Assembly (NCBI GenBank): GCA_031763025.1
Contig: JASSKH010000020.1
Coordinates: 744,001-808,000 of the forward strand
Direction of reading: 5' to 3'
DNA: 64,000 nucleotides
Origin: Macrocystis pyrifera
Taxonomy: Eukaryota; Sar; Phaeophyceae; Laminariales; Laminariaceae
Each line of letters begins with the position of its first letter. The stretch's first letter is position 1. The notes below the pieces were generated by a model. That model saw only the letters and a list, made by a program, of their open reading frames with translations, was not told the origin of the DNA and searched no databases. The translations under genes were made by a program, and so were the position numbers. This document shows, in pieces, positions 43,190 to 55,472 of the stretch.

Positions 43190-46100
43190 GGGATTTACGC
43201 AATATATACAATAAATAGGTGTGGAATCAACTGCTGAGATCGCCTAACGAGTGTAAGCGCAACGAAGAACTGTAAGTATTTCCGAAATAAAAACCAAGGC
43301 ACAGAACCACATCGGGAGGGGAATAAAGAGCTTGCTGTGTGACACCGGATGTCTACACGTCGGAGGGATAGAGAAAAAAGGGCGAAGATAACAAATAGAT
43401 GGAAATCAATGATATATCTGTATCGTACATACATAACTAACGTACGAAAAAAAATATAAGGTACGACATGGTGTGAAAAATCCGCAAACGAGTACGAAGA
43501 AACACTGCATGCGATCGGGGAGCGTAGAGGGATTTCAAAGATCGGTTTGGTTTGAAGAAATACACTGCCACTACTTACCGGTTGTTAGGTCCAGACGTCG
43601 CGTAAGTATCATCTGAAGATTGGGTTGTCGGAGAACGAATCTGGCGGGCAGGTAACGCTGTAACTCCAAGAATGTGGGGGTGGTCAAATACATACTATTG
43701 TAGTACGCATTTTTCGTGTGATGTTCTCACACAATAACATCCAACTCCCCTGAAATCCCACTCGTGGTCACAGAAACAGCTGTAAAACTAAAATACGTGG
43801 CGACTGGAGCAAACAAAGAAGTACGAAATAGTGCCGTACCGGTAGGTGAGAAGAAACGGTATTTAACGAGCTATTCGAATATGGTGTATACCATCCCGTA
43901 TCAATTGCAAATGAATGACACCGTGAACGTGTCCATGCTATTACATTTACACCCTATTAATAGAGCTAAAAAAACAACAAAGGCAAAGAAACATAGTCTG
44001 TGCATGAACCAGAGGCTGAGTGTGAGCGTCGCATGTACAACCCAGCATAGAGCATTGAGCTGGCTAAACTTTGGGAAAGAATATCAACGTTGATGTGAAA
44101 ACAGTGCTTGTTAAAACGTGCCGAAACGACCCGTGCAGCCCGGAGCGTTGGCTCCGATCATGAGTGCTTTGCCTGCAGAATTGCACTGCTCTCCCAGAAC
44201 TGATACATGCATATTAAGCGGTGATTCGAGATACACTATGCAAACCAAACTGGGCAGAGAAACCTGGCATTTTCCCGATAGTAAAAACCCTCCCCAGGAC
44301 CATTACACATTCGCTGCTTCACTGCCTGCTCTCCAGGCGACTATCTTTGATCGCCACGATGGCACAATCTACAGTGACAGTCGAATAAGAGGCAAGTCGA
44401 CACAAAACCCCAGCTAAGAAAGTGGTTATAGCTGGATACAGCCAAACATTTATTAGGGACCGACCAGCTCCTTAACCCAATATCAGGGGGATACAGACCA
44501 TCAGTGTTTCGCTATAGACGTTTTTCGTGATAATACCTAAGCTTCGGGATTGTTCACACAGATTCATTTTATATACAGATACTCGACCGTCCCGCGCACA
44601 GGAGGTACATTGAAAGGCGATATACCAGGTATCATAACGTTTGGATACCCACATGTAGGAAGGAACGAGTGCATGTGCAAGTCGCCACACCACCACGCAC
44701 AGGTACACATTTGTGAGACGCTCAACCGAGATGGAACGTGACGAGCTTTGGTATGAATCTGCGCAACTAACAGGATTAGCTATTATGTCGGCTCCAAGCA
44801 TAGTGGTCGAGGGTTGAAGGAACGAGTCGACAGGTGTGATTGGAATGCGAGTAGGTGGTAGGTAGGCAGTTTCTGTTATGGGGGGGTGTTGTCTCCACCT
44901 TGCTGCAACTACCACCAAAAGCCTACGAGGAGTACGATTTGGAAGTAGGTCTGCACTGAATGCCGTTTTAAGACGCGTGATTGATTTTAGCACGAACAAG
45001 TTTCACGAGTGGACACAGTGTCCGTGCTGGGGGGGTGGGCGTAAACGTCAGTACCTTCAAACACTTTTTAACTCGGAATCAAATATTTACCTTGGCTAGC
45101 GCCAGTAAGAGTCGATGTGGAGTACCTTGAAACGACCTAGGTCACTCGAATAAAGGTGGCGCAAACGCCAGTAGCTTCACAAACACTTACTTAACTCGAA
45201 ATCAAATATTTACCTTGGCTAGTGCCAGCAAGTCGATGTGGCGTGAACGTCAGTACCATGAAACGACCTAAGTCACTCGAATAATAATTTTGGCCCGGAG
45301 TAGAAAGAACGCATGAACTTCCTACAGCCCGTGATGAACGTATACATAAAAACGACCTCCACATTCGCAAGGAAGCGTGAAGTTTTGCCACATCGATACA
45401 AACAAGTACGTAAGTATATTGGAATACTGATCGGTGAACTGTTATAACAGGTTAGACAAGTCAAGCCCGCAGATATATATATATATAGAGAGAGAGGGGC
45501 AAGGTGGACAGCCACCGCAGCGTCTCGGTAGTGTGGCCACGTATAGCCATACGACTAAAGACTGGCAGAATTATCTGATGTCTCAGTTAAAGGTTAGGTG
45601 GTGGGGTAGGACGATGGTAGCTTTCAGTGGAATCTATGTCTGACCCAAAAGCTTAAACGTGTAGGTTATTGTCAAAGTGCAGACGTGGGCCTTCGAGAGG
45701 AACCCCCACCTCAGATGCAGGTGAGACAGGAAGAATACATGTTTTTTCGCAGATGAGTACATGCTCCGAGCGTGTTAGACAGATGTGGCCGCAGGCAACT
45801 GCAAGTGAAGACTGTACGAGGGTCAGGTCCGCCGCTCTTCTCACACCGTCCAAAGTCAGCACCGCGGAACAAGAGGCGCTGCAACATTGGGCCGACGGCG
45901 ATAGATGGGGGAGGAAGGCTGAAGAACATCTGGACGAAGGTCAGGACCGCCGTTCTTCTTACCACCGTCCAAGGCAACACCCGCGGAAAGGACGGGCGCT
46001 GCAACATCTAGGGGTGCCGACGGCGATGGATGGAAGAGGAATGCTGAAGAACGTCTGGACGAAGGTCAGGGACCGCCGCTCTTCTTACCACCGTCTGAGG

Positions 46101-46888
46101 GCAGCACTAAGGGAAGGAGAGGAGCTGCAACATCGAGCCGACGGCGAGGTGCGGTGGAAGGCGCAGGCGCTGCAGCAGTCCATGATCGTAATATCCGCTG
46201 GGCACCGTCGCTCATATGCGCCGGTCTGGGGGGGTGTCCGAGGAGGAAAAGCGCCCACGCTGTCGCCGGGCTACCACCGGGGCGCCGGCTTTGTGCCGGC
46301 AATGGTTATGTGTCGGGCAGGGGGGGGTGTTACAGCGGGTGGCGCCAGGGAGGGAGGTTCATAGCGCTGTGACTGTCGTGACAGCGCTATGGGGAGGATT
46401 TGTACGGCGCGAGACCAGTCCTGATCAGGGTCACGCGTCGGGTCTATTCGGTGGGCAGAAGGCAAGCTTTGGTTAGCATCCTCTGGGCGGATCTTATAGG
46501 GGCAGGGAGGATCCCCGGTGTGGGAACGCCTTCGTCTCGGGTACAGAGCCAGTAACGGGGTTCCGAGACCACCCGGTGTTTCAAAAACACCACCAAGAGT
46601 GAAGAAAGAAAGTCAAAGCCAATTGATCTGTGATACCTGTCCTATCGGCCCCCAGCCCCTTGGGCCCTGCCGTGCCCGTCGTGCCCGTCATCGTGTCTGT
46701 GGTGCTTCTTTGAGTGTTCACGCTGACTGCTTGCATCTATCGCATTGCATCGATCCACGTTCTGCATGACCCGATCATTACTGCTTGAAGGCACTTCCTC
46801 GAACTCCCAAACAACAGGTGAGCCGGCCTCAGAGATCTAACGAACGCAGGTCCTTTTTACGGTCTGAGAGCTGTACCCTGCTGTAACA
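43190..46888 (+). mobile_element. LARD-A duplicate, 3' part
   Basis: Corresponds to 16648-20659. It lacks the SINE (empty site near 43940) and has many single-base insertions and deletions that break the antisense ORF (19429-20028 equivalent). The polypurine tract precedes the LTR at 46328. Confidence 0.88.
46328..46888 (+). repeat. 3' LTR of the LARD-A duplicate
   Basis: TGTTACAG..CTGTAACA, 561 bp, followed by the GTAC duplication at 46889-46892. Confidence 0.9.
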
Positions 46889-48450
46889 GTACGGGTGTGT
46901 GACGTGGACCCTCAGAGCGAAAACACTTTGCCAAGCTTCGAACGGCTCACCACCAAGTCCTGTTGCGAGTCATTGGCTTCCAGGGCCGACCTCGTACTGA
47001 CCCTTCCACCCTCTCGTACGCGAAGGCCCTCAAGATGACACATTGCGAGAGCATCGAAACGACCACCCGCGAACGGCGTCTCTTCTTCGGGGGGGGGGGG
47101 GGGGTAGCACGGCAAAGCAAGGACCGATTCGGGTAATGTTCGGGACGCTTGCTGGTGGGGAGAACCCGAGACCTGGCGGACAGGTTGAGATTTGGCATAG
47201 ATGCGTAGTCGAAGACCTTAGGGAGTTCCGAGCCACTGAACGGTCAACGGAATTTGCTCCCTTGGTGTTTGGAGTTGAGACCGCGCTGTGGCCCACTGCT
47301 GCAAAAAAGGCGGGGGAAGTGGTACCGGGGGATCCTCGAAGCAGCCGAACGGTTCATGGCGAGGTGGGACGAGGCTGAGGCTGAGCTGAGTAGGCAGTGC
47401 CGAGCATCCGCCGTGGGTGGTGTCCAAGGGAATGGGCGGAGGAGGGGCAACAAGAGGAGTAGCAGAAAACCCGACCAAGGGAATGCGGAGAGGGGGGGGA
47501 AGAGAGGAGTAGAAGGGAAACTGCAGTCGACGAAAGTAGGAAGGAGATGGCAGATAGGGTAGCCAGGTACCGGGCAGACTAAAGACGTACCTGGTAGAAC
47601 ATGCCTATACTACTCGTACACACCAACTGGTGCAGCTGGTTCGAACGTGGTCTTCCTTTGTCTTCTATTCTTTTTGTTTATTTATGTTTCATTTTATGTT
47701 CATCTTTGCGCTGACCCTATATGATTTTCATTATATTTTCTTTCTCTTCCTTTCTCCGATTGATAAGCCTTATTGAAGGAGTCGTGTGGCGTGGGTGGAT
47801 GACGAGACTGCTTTGCTTGCTTCCTATTGTCTGACGCCGAAGGCCCGGGCATAGTTGACGAACGCTGGACGATGTTGGCAGACAGGGTAGCAAGGTACCA
47901 GGCGGGCCAGCAGGGAGACCCTGGCGGTGATGCTCGTACCATAAACTGCTGCCGGTACCTGGAGCATGCCTTGTGCTTTGCTTGGTTTGCCTGTTATTTC
48001 TCCTTGGTTCTTAGTTTTACTCTGTTGACAACTAGTGATGTTTTCTTCTTTTCCCTGTTTTTTCTAGCGCTTTCTTTTCTGCCAGATCACCTGCGGAGGG
48101 GGGGTACGATGGTTTGTCGCTATATATACATATACCAGGTATATATTTGTTTATTGTTTCTTGTTTCTTTTTCTCTTTCGAGTTGGCTTTGTTTTTGTTT
48201 ATTTTTCTCTTTGTTTCGTTTAGCTTCTCTAGGTCATGGAATCTGTATGTCGTGCCTGTCGTACGCAGTATGATGACATGGCATTGCATTGCATACGTGG
48301 CGACGTAGTATCTCTGCTGTGGCGTTGATTCGTGACTACAGAACATGTATGTCTCTAGGATTGAAGAATCGGCACGGACACTGGTTGCGCTGGATGTCGA
48401 CGGGTAGAAAGAACGGTTTAATGTGAAAAAAAAAACAACAACAATATAAA
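46889..48450 (+). mobile_element. LINE-2 3' part, duplicate
   Basis: Same as 20660-22220, nearly identical. The G-run near 47089-47103 is longer than in the first copy, a typical homopolymer difference. C-terminal LINE domain and 3'UTR with ACA tail. Confidence 0.88.
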
Positions 48451-48866
48451 ACAAATCATCAACCAGCTGCTGATCAACACCACCACCACCACAGCTTTTT
48501 CTAGCAGAACGAAGTATATTTTTGCTCCCACTGACCAGGTATTATATGAGCAAGACCATGAAAATACGTCATCTATGTGTGAGTTTGGCTGATTTATAAT
48601 TGAATAGTTGATACCCAATTTTGCAAGCTGGGTAATACGCATGCTACTCTTCTATACCTATTTCATTTATATATGGGAGTTGTGCACAATTTATGATAAT
48701 ACATGTATTTATATAGGAATTAATATTGACGTTTGGTACAACTCGAAATTTCTAGATTAATTTCGTAATTCGTGGTGGAAATGGATGCAAACAGACGTCC
48801 ACGAATGTTTCTTGTGGAGGAAGAGGCATGTTGTGTCCACCGGAGGCGGTGCCACGACCGGACGGA
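48451..48866. other. AT-rich LINE flank, duplicate
   Basis: Same as 22221-22632; nothing recognised. Confidence 0.5.
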
Positions 48867-49155
48867 ACGATAATTTCCTACTAAATAGTTTTTATTGGCG
48901 GGACGGGACGGCATTTTTTCGGTGTCACGGCGACGGTAATTTTCGGTGCCACGGCGGGACGGGACGGTACTTTTTCGTTGTCACGGCGGGACGGGACGGT
49001 ACTTTTCAACGGCAGAGATTTTGTAGGCGGGACGGGACGGCAAGTGCTGACGATCAGGGATTTTGTCGGCGGGACGGGACGGCGGGACCATGTTGACGGC
49101 GGTTTTGCCGTCCGTCACGCCGTTACCGCCGTTACCGTCCCGCCGAAATTATCGT
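48867..49155. mobile_element. GGGACGG block with inverted termini, duplicate
   Basis: ACGATAATTTC at 48867-48877 and its complement at 49145-49155; same structure as 22633-22922. Confidence 0.55.
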
Positions 49156-50537
49156 GATAAGTCTTAAAAGATATTTCCTGGGGTGACCTGTTCGTAGACA
49201 ACCTACAAGAAGTCGGGCTAAAACCAAGAAAAAAAGATGACTCGTGTAGTTATCTCTCTTCCCATCTTGACGAGTTATCATGTTGACTCGTTGAAACAGG
49301 TGGCTCGCAGTGTGTTTTTTGCAGATATGTACATAGAGGACGTATACATTATGTCCTCAATACTAAAACCGTATGGCAAGTTCCCGAGGGACTATCTCTC
49401 TTTCCATATTGACGAGTTATCATGTTGACTCGTTGAAACAGCATCTACACAGCAGTATCTGCTGGATTTGCACTACATAACACCCGTATGTATATATGAT
49501 TTTCACACGCGGCATACTTAAAGCTGGATGAACAGCAGCAGTGTGAAGCTGAGTAGAAATAACGTTGGTCCAAAAACTCCAGTCAACAACCTGGAGGATG
49601 TATCTATATATATGGTTAATACTATAGGTCGTACGGCAAGATCTCCCTCGATCCTTGGGCCTTACGATAGTGTCTCTTACTACCGCAGCAAAGCATTAAC
49701 ACCGATGCCTCCCGGCATGAAGTACTGTCGTGAAGCCGTTCTATATGGTATCCATACTATTGTTAATATAACTGTTCATGATACTATAGGCCGTACGGCA
49801 AGATCTCCCTTTGTCCTTGGGCCCTAAAATAGTGTCCCATACTGCCGCAGCAAAGTATGAACACCGCTGCCTCCCTGCATGAAGTACTGCAGTGCAGCCG
49901 GTCATCTGTCCGGTACAGCAATCAGGTTTTTATTCGGGTGAAAGCCCCGCATGAAAGCTACTTTGAAACCGAGAACTATACAACAACTCATGTTCACAAC
50001 ATAGCTGGTGTCGTGGTCTTCTTGTACCCGGTACGTTGGCACTTCACTTGCTCTACCCGTTACGTTATTCTCGTACCCGGCGCGTTGGCAATTCACTTGC
50101 TTTGCCCGGTATTCACCGGTACGCTGGCATTTCCCTTGCTTTCTTGCTGTACTCCTGCTTTGTCTGCAAATTATAATATATCAGAACGGACACTGGGTTG
50201 GACTGATGTAGTTGGGTATATAGAACGGTATGGCACAAACATAGGGGAGTTACGTACTCCTACGACTCATCCGTGGGGTCTCCATATATTATACATCCAG
50301 TAGTTTAATAAAGTAGTTTTATGAAAAAAAGGTTTCCACATCCGTACGATCGCACATTATTCGCAAATTAGGTTATCTTCTATAATATTCTATTATATAC
50401 AGTATCTTCAGCATACCGAGCGGTATCACACAGCTTCAGTTTACTCATGGCAGATACCCCGTATAATTCTGTCCACAGGCGTGGAAGTGAGCAGTGAGTT
50501 AATTACTGCTGTGCATGAGCTTTGTACCATACTATTA

Positions 50538-50636
50538 CGGGGGTCCATAGTTAACAGGACCTATGGTGTACATAAAAACCTATATATTTTCCTATTTTTA
50601 ATAACAAAATTTGGTCCCGTTAACTATGGACCCCTG
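50538..50636. mobile_element. 99-bp TA-flanked MITE, duplicate
   Basis: Same element as 24304-24402. Its right terminus reads TAACTATGGACCCC, matching its left terminus better than in the first copy. Confidence 0.85.
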
Positions 50637-52150
50637 TATATTGATTTGGTACTTCTTAGTCTATCGCCGAAGATTCGATTGAAGCATTATTTCTGCTCTA
50701 TATTACGTAAAAATGATGTCCGCACAGAAACACAAAGACTAGAGTTATTAGGGTTCGACCTTCAATACACGTATATCCGATCTGGGTCGTGCCCTCAAAA
50801 GGTTTCGTTGGTTTTGATCATGGTTGGCCTATTCCTTTCATCTAAAGGCCCGTGTGGTCTAAGTGTATCGCTTTTTTTAGCGTTGAATCATGATGCTCGA
50901 ATCTCAAAATGGGCGTCGCGGGGGATTTCGGCAATATATTAAATAACGAGGTGTCGAATCAACTGCTGAGAGCGCAACGAAAGACTGATGTCTTTCCGCA
51001 ATAAAAATCGAAGGCACAGACCACGTCGGGGGGGGGAATACAGAGCTTGCTCTGTGACACCGAATGTCTGTACGTGGGAGGGATAGAGAAAAAAAGGGCG
51101 AATATAACAAATGGGATGGAAATCAACGATATATATTTATCATACATAGATAACTAAGTATGAAATAAACATATAGGGTATTAGAAATCAGCCAACGAGT
51201 TCGAAGAAACACTGCATGGTCGGTGGGCGTCGAGGGGTTTCAAGATCGGTTTGGTTTGAAGAATACACTGCCACTACCTGTTGTTAGGTACATACCTTGC
51301 GTATGTATCATCTGAAGATTGTGTTGTCCGAGAACGAATCTGACCAGCAAGTCAACGCTGTAACTCCGAGTGTGGGGTGGTCAAATACATGCTACCAGGC
51401 ATTGTAGTACGCATTTCGTCTGATGTTCTTACACTAACAAAAAATAGCTCGAAGTCCTGAAAACCCGCCCGTGGTCACAAAACAGGCTGTAAAAAACTAA
51501 AATGCATCGCGACTGGAGAAAACAAACAAGTCCGTAAAAGTGCCTAACCGGTAGGCGAGAGAAACGGTATTAACGACCTATCCGATATGGTGTTATACAA
51601 TCCCCCATCAATTGCAAATGAATGACACCATGAACGTGTCTATGCTATTTCATTTACACCCTACTGTAGAGCTGAAATCAAAGGGACAACAATTTAAACT
51701 ACCTCGCTGGTAATTATTTGCGGTGTATCTGAGCATTAGATTGCTGAAATGCCGAATCATACACTACATAATCAGCACAGCGCTTACGATGGCTCACCAA
51801 CACGAACCGCAGGCTGCGTGGTACAGGTTAGTCTATGCATGAACTAAAGCAGAGTGTGAGCGTAGCATGTACAGCCAGCATAGAGTAATGCGCGCTCTAG
51901 AACTTTGGAGTAGAACATCAACCTTGATGTGAAATCAGGTGCTTCTTACACCGTGCCGAAGGGACTCCGGAGCGTTGGCTCCGATCATGAGTGCTTTGAC
52001 TGCAGGAATTGCGACTGCTGCTCTCCCAGAACTGCGTCATGCATCCTAAGCGGTGGATTCGAGATACACTATGCAAACCGAACAGAGCAGAGAAAACCTG
52101 GCATTTTCCGATAGTAAAAACCCTACCCAGGACGCATACTTATTCGCTGC

Positions 52151-52563
52151 TATACTCACAAAGGCGGTGAACAGAAAGTGAACCGATTTTGACGCTGTTT
52201 TTTAAGTATCTGACACGGTTTCCCAATGTCGACTGGTCATCTTAGCCTTTTGAGTACTGCACTGCTCTACATGTACCAAAGTTTGACTCTAATTCCATAT
52301 GTTGCGTCCGAGAAATGAAAGGGCAGTTCCGAAGGCTACATGTGCCCGATGCCCAAACTAGAGGTCCCCTGAATATCAAAAACAAAACCGCTAACGGCAC
52401 GTGAGTTTGCGAACGCGAGCGTGTAGGTGTTGAGCGTACCACGCATCCCTGTTTTAATTGTCCGTATCCGAGTAGCGAATGATCCGCCTGATCAGATAGG
52501 AATGCTTGAAGAGACACTAAATTGCACGGCACCGAATACCGAGAGAAACATGTTGGGATCGTA
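52151..52563. mobile_element. ~410-bp LARD-B-specific segment, duplicate
   Basis: Same as 25911-26320. Confidence 0.5.
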
Positions 52564-53704
52564 CTGTTGCTCTCCAGGTGACTATTTTTGATCGCGACGA
52601 TGGCACAATAACAGTGACAGTCGAATAAGAGGCAAGTCGATCCAAAACCTCAGCTAAGAGAGTGGTATAGCTGGATACGGCCAAGCAGCTATTACGACCG
52701 ACCAGGCCCCTGAACCCAATATCGGTGGGTTACAGAACATCAGTGTTTGGCTATCCGTTTTCGTCATAATACCTAGGCTTTGGGATTGTTCACACAGATT
52801 CAGTTAAGATACAGATACTCGACGTCAGTCGCACTGGAGGTACATGAGAATGCGTATACCAGGTATCACAACGTTTGGATACCCACATGTAGGAAGGAAC
52901 GAGTGCATGTGCAAGTCGCCACACCACGCACAGGTACACATTTGTGAGACACTAAACCGAGATGGAACGTGACGAGCTTGGGTATGATGTGCGCAACCTA
53001 ACAGGATACTATTTGTTGCTCCAAGTACAGTGATCGAGTGTTGAAGGAACGAATCGACAGGTGTGATTGGAAAGGCAGTAGGCGGTAGGTAGTTTCCGTT
53101 CTGGGGGGTGTTAGGGTCTCAACTTGCTGCAACTGCTTCCACAAAATTGTTATACGAGGATACGACTCCACCTTGCTGCAACTACTTCCACAAAAACTGT
53201 TGTACGAGGGGTACGATTTGGAAGTGGTCGTGGACGAATGCCGTCTTAAGACGCATGATTGATTTAAGCACGAACAAGCGCACGAGTAGATAGTGTCCGT
53301 GCTGGGGGGGTAGCGTAAACGTCAGTACAATCAAACGACTTACTTACTCGGAATCAACTTCTAACCTTGGCTCGTGCCAGTACGTCGATGTGGCGTGAAC
53401 ATAAGTACCTTCAATCGACTTACGTCACTCGAATAATTACTTTAGCTAGTGCCAGTAAGTCAAAGCACGGGAAGTACTTTCAAATGACTTAATCGGGTCA
53501 GGTAATAACTTAGTGCGAAGCACGCGAAGTATTCGAAGTAGAATTCTGGACGATAGGAGGAGGCCGGAGTAGAAAGAGGACTCATGATGAACTTCCTACA
53601 GCCCGTGATGAACCTGTACATAAAACGACCTCCATATTCGCAAGGAATACCTAGTCTAAATGCAGAGAGGTTTGAGACCATCACCAAAAGAAAAGCGTAT
53701 ATAA

Positions 53705-53965
53705 AATATAAAACGCGTGGTAGACGCGACCGAAGTATCACACACAGTCTGCAAAGGACTAACGTGGAAGCTGGCAAAGATTAGTTTCGGCGAAATCCTC
53801 GATCTCTATCAGCTGTTGCTTTTATTCTGTCAATATATCAGAACGTGGTATCCATACGAAGAGACTAGAGACATCTGGACACACTTCAGAGTGGCAGATG
53901 CATTCTTCCTTACGCCGAAACGTGTGTTGAAGGAAGGTACAGTGAGAAAGGTCTGGCAAAGGTAA
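53705..53965 (+). CDS. Exon-like ORF in LARD-B duplicate, frame intact
   Basis: An open frame of about 86 codons without an ATG near its start: VVDATEVSHTVCKGLTWKLA, ISFGEILDLYQLLLLFC, IRTWYPYEETRDIWTHFRV, ADAFF, LTPKRVLKEGTVRKVWQR, then TAA overlapping a consensus splice donor CAAAG/GTAAGT (GT at 53962). Its composition (aromatic and charged residues in a globular pattern) is unlike the low-complexity frames around it. The end resembles the first strands of a PH domain following a RhoGEF domain. I infer an exon fragment caught by the retrotransposon; no upstream acceptor is identified. Confidence 0.4.
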   Translation, partial: NIKRVVDATEVSHTVCKGLTWKLAKISFGEILDLYQLLLLFCQYIRTWYPYEETRDIWTHFRVADAFFLTPKRVLKEGTVRKVWQR

Positions 53966-54294
53966 GTGGTGGCAGCATCGACATAGTCCACTGCGCACGC
54001 TGAAACGTGGCAAACGTACGTGAAGGTTTGCCACATCGACACAAACAAGTACGTGAGTATATTGGAACACTCATCGGTGAACCGTTGTAACAGGTTTGAC
54101 AGTCAAGCGCGAAGATATATTTATAGAGAGATAGAGGGACAAAGTGGACAGCCACCGCAGCGTCTCGGTAGTGTGGCCGCGTAAAAGCCATACCACAAAG
54201 GACTGGTAGAATTCTCTGAAGTCTCACAGTCAAGGGTGAGGTGGCAGGGTAGGACGATAGTAGCTTTCAGTGGAATCTATGTCTGGCCAAAAAC

Positions 54295-54921
54295 TTAAAC
54301 TAGTAGTTTACTGTCAAAGTGTAGACATTGGCCTTTGAGAGGAACCCCCCCCTCAGATGCAGGTGAGACAGGAAGAAAAGGTTTTTCGCAGATGAGTACA
54401 TGCTCCGAGCGTGTTAGACATAAGTTGCGCTGGCAGTTGCAAGTAGTGAAGACTGTACGAGGGTCAGGTCCGCCGTTCTTCTCAGCACCGTCCAAGGTCA
54501 GCACCGTGGGAACAAGACGCGCTGCAACATCCGGCCGACGGCGATAGACGGAGGAGGAAGGCTGAAGAACATCTGGACTAAGGTCAGGAACGCCGTTCTT
54601 CTTACCACCGTCAAAGAGCAACACCGCGGAAAGGAAGGGCGCTGCAACATCGGGCCGACGACGATATATGGAGGAGGAATGCTGAAGAACGTCTGGACGA
54701 AGGTCAGGACCGTCGCTCGTCTTACCACGGTCTGAGGGCAACACTAGGAAAGGAGAGGAGCTGCAACATCGAAGGTGGAAGGCGCAGGCGCAGCAGCGGT
54801 TCATCATCGTAATACCCGCTGGGCACCATCGCTCATACGCACCGGTCGGAGGGGTTGTCCGACGAGGAAAGCGCACACTCTGTCGCCGAACTAGAAGGGG
54901 ACGCCGGTTTTGTGCCGACAA
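54295..54921 (-). CDS. Antisense ORF with 40-residue repeats (LARD-B duplicate), hypothetical
   Basis: 208 codons, the longest version of the frame at 19429-20028 and 28041-28610. It ends in PASEGGVPLKGQCLHFDS, matching the LARD-A version (PASEVGVPLEGPRLHFDN). No domain recognised. Confidence 0.3.
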   Translation of the reverse strand: MSAQNRRPLLVRRQSVRFPRRTTPPTGAYERWCPAGITMMNRCCACAFHLRCCSSSPFLVLPSDRGKTSDGPDLRPDVLQHSSSIYRRRPDVAAPFLSAVLLFDGGKKNGVPDLSPDVLQPSSSVYRRRPDVAARLVPTVLTLDGAEKNGGPDPRTVFTTCNCQRNLCLTRSEHVLICEKPFLPVSPASEGGVPLKGQCLHFDSKLLV

Positions 54922-54946
54922 TGGGTATTAGTCGGGCAGGGGGGGG

Positions 54947-55472
54947 TGTTACAGCGGGTGGCGTCAGGGAGGGAAGTTCATAGCGCTGCGAATGTCGTGA
55001 CCAGCGCAATGGGGAGGATAATACAGCGCGAGACCACTGTCCTGATCAGGGTCACGCGTCGGGTCTATTCGATAGGCAGAGGGCAAGCTTTGGTAAGCAC
55101 CCTCTGAGCGGATCTTATAGGGGCAGGGAGGATCCCCGTTGTGGGAACGCCTTCGGTCTCGGGTACAAAGCCAGTAACGAGGTTCCGGGACCACACGGTG
55201 TCTACTAAACACCACCAAAGTAAAGAAAGAAAGTCAAAGCCAAGTGATCTGCGATACCTGTCCTATCGACCCCCAGCCCTTTGGGCCTGCCTTGCCCGTC
55301 GTGCCCGTCATCGTGTCTGTGGTGCTTCGTTGAGTGTTCACGACGACTGCTTGCATCTACCGCATTGTACTGATCCACGTTCAGCGTGACCCGATCATTA
55401 CTTCTTGAAGGCTCGGACTCTCAAACTGCGCAGGTCCTTTTTAGGGTCTGAGAGCTGTACCCTTCTGTAGCA
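54947..55472 (+). repeat. 3' LTR of the LARD-B duplicate
   Basis: TGTTACAGCGGGTGGCG..CTTCTGTAGCA, directly abutting satellite as in the first copy. Confidence 0.85.

Larger units (their letters stand above)
49251..55472 (+). mobile_element. LARD-B duplicate
   Basis: Collinear with 23022-29167. It retains ~95 bp near 53085-53165 that the first copy lost. Includes the MITE, the ~410-bp segment at 52151-52563, the exon-like frame and the 3' LTR. Confidence 0.88.
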
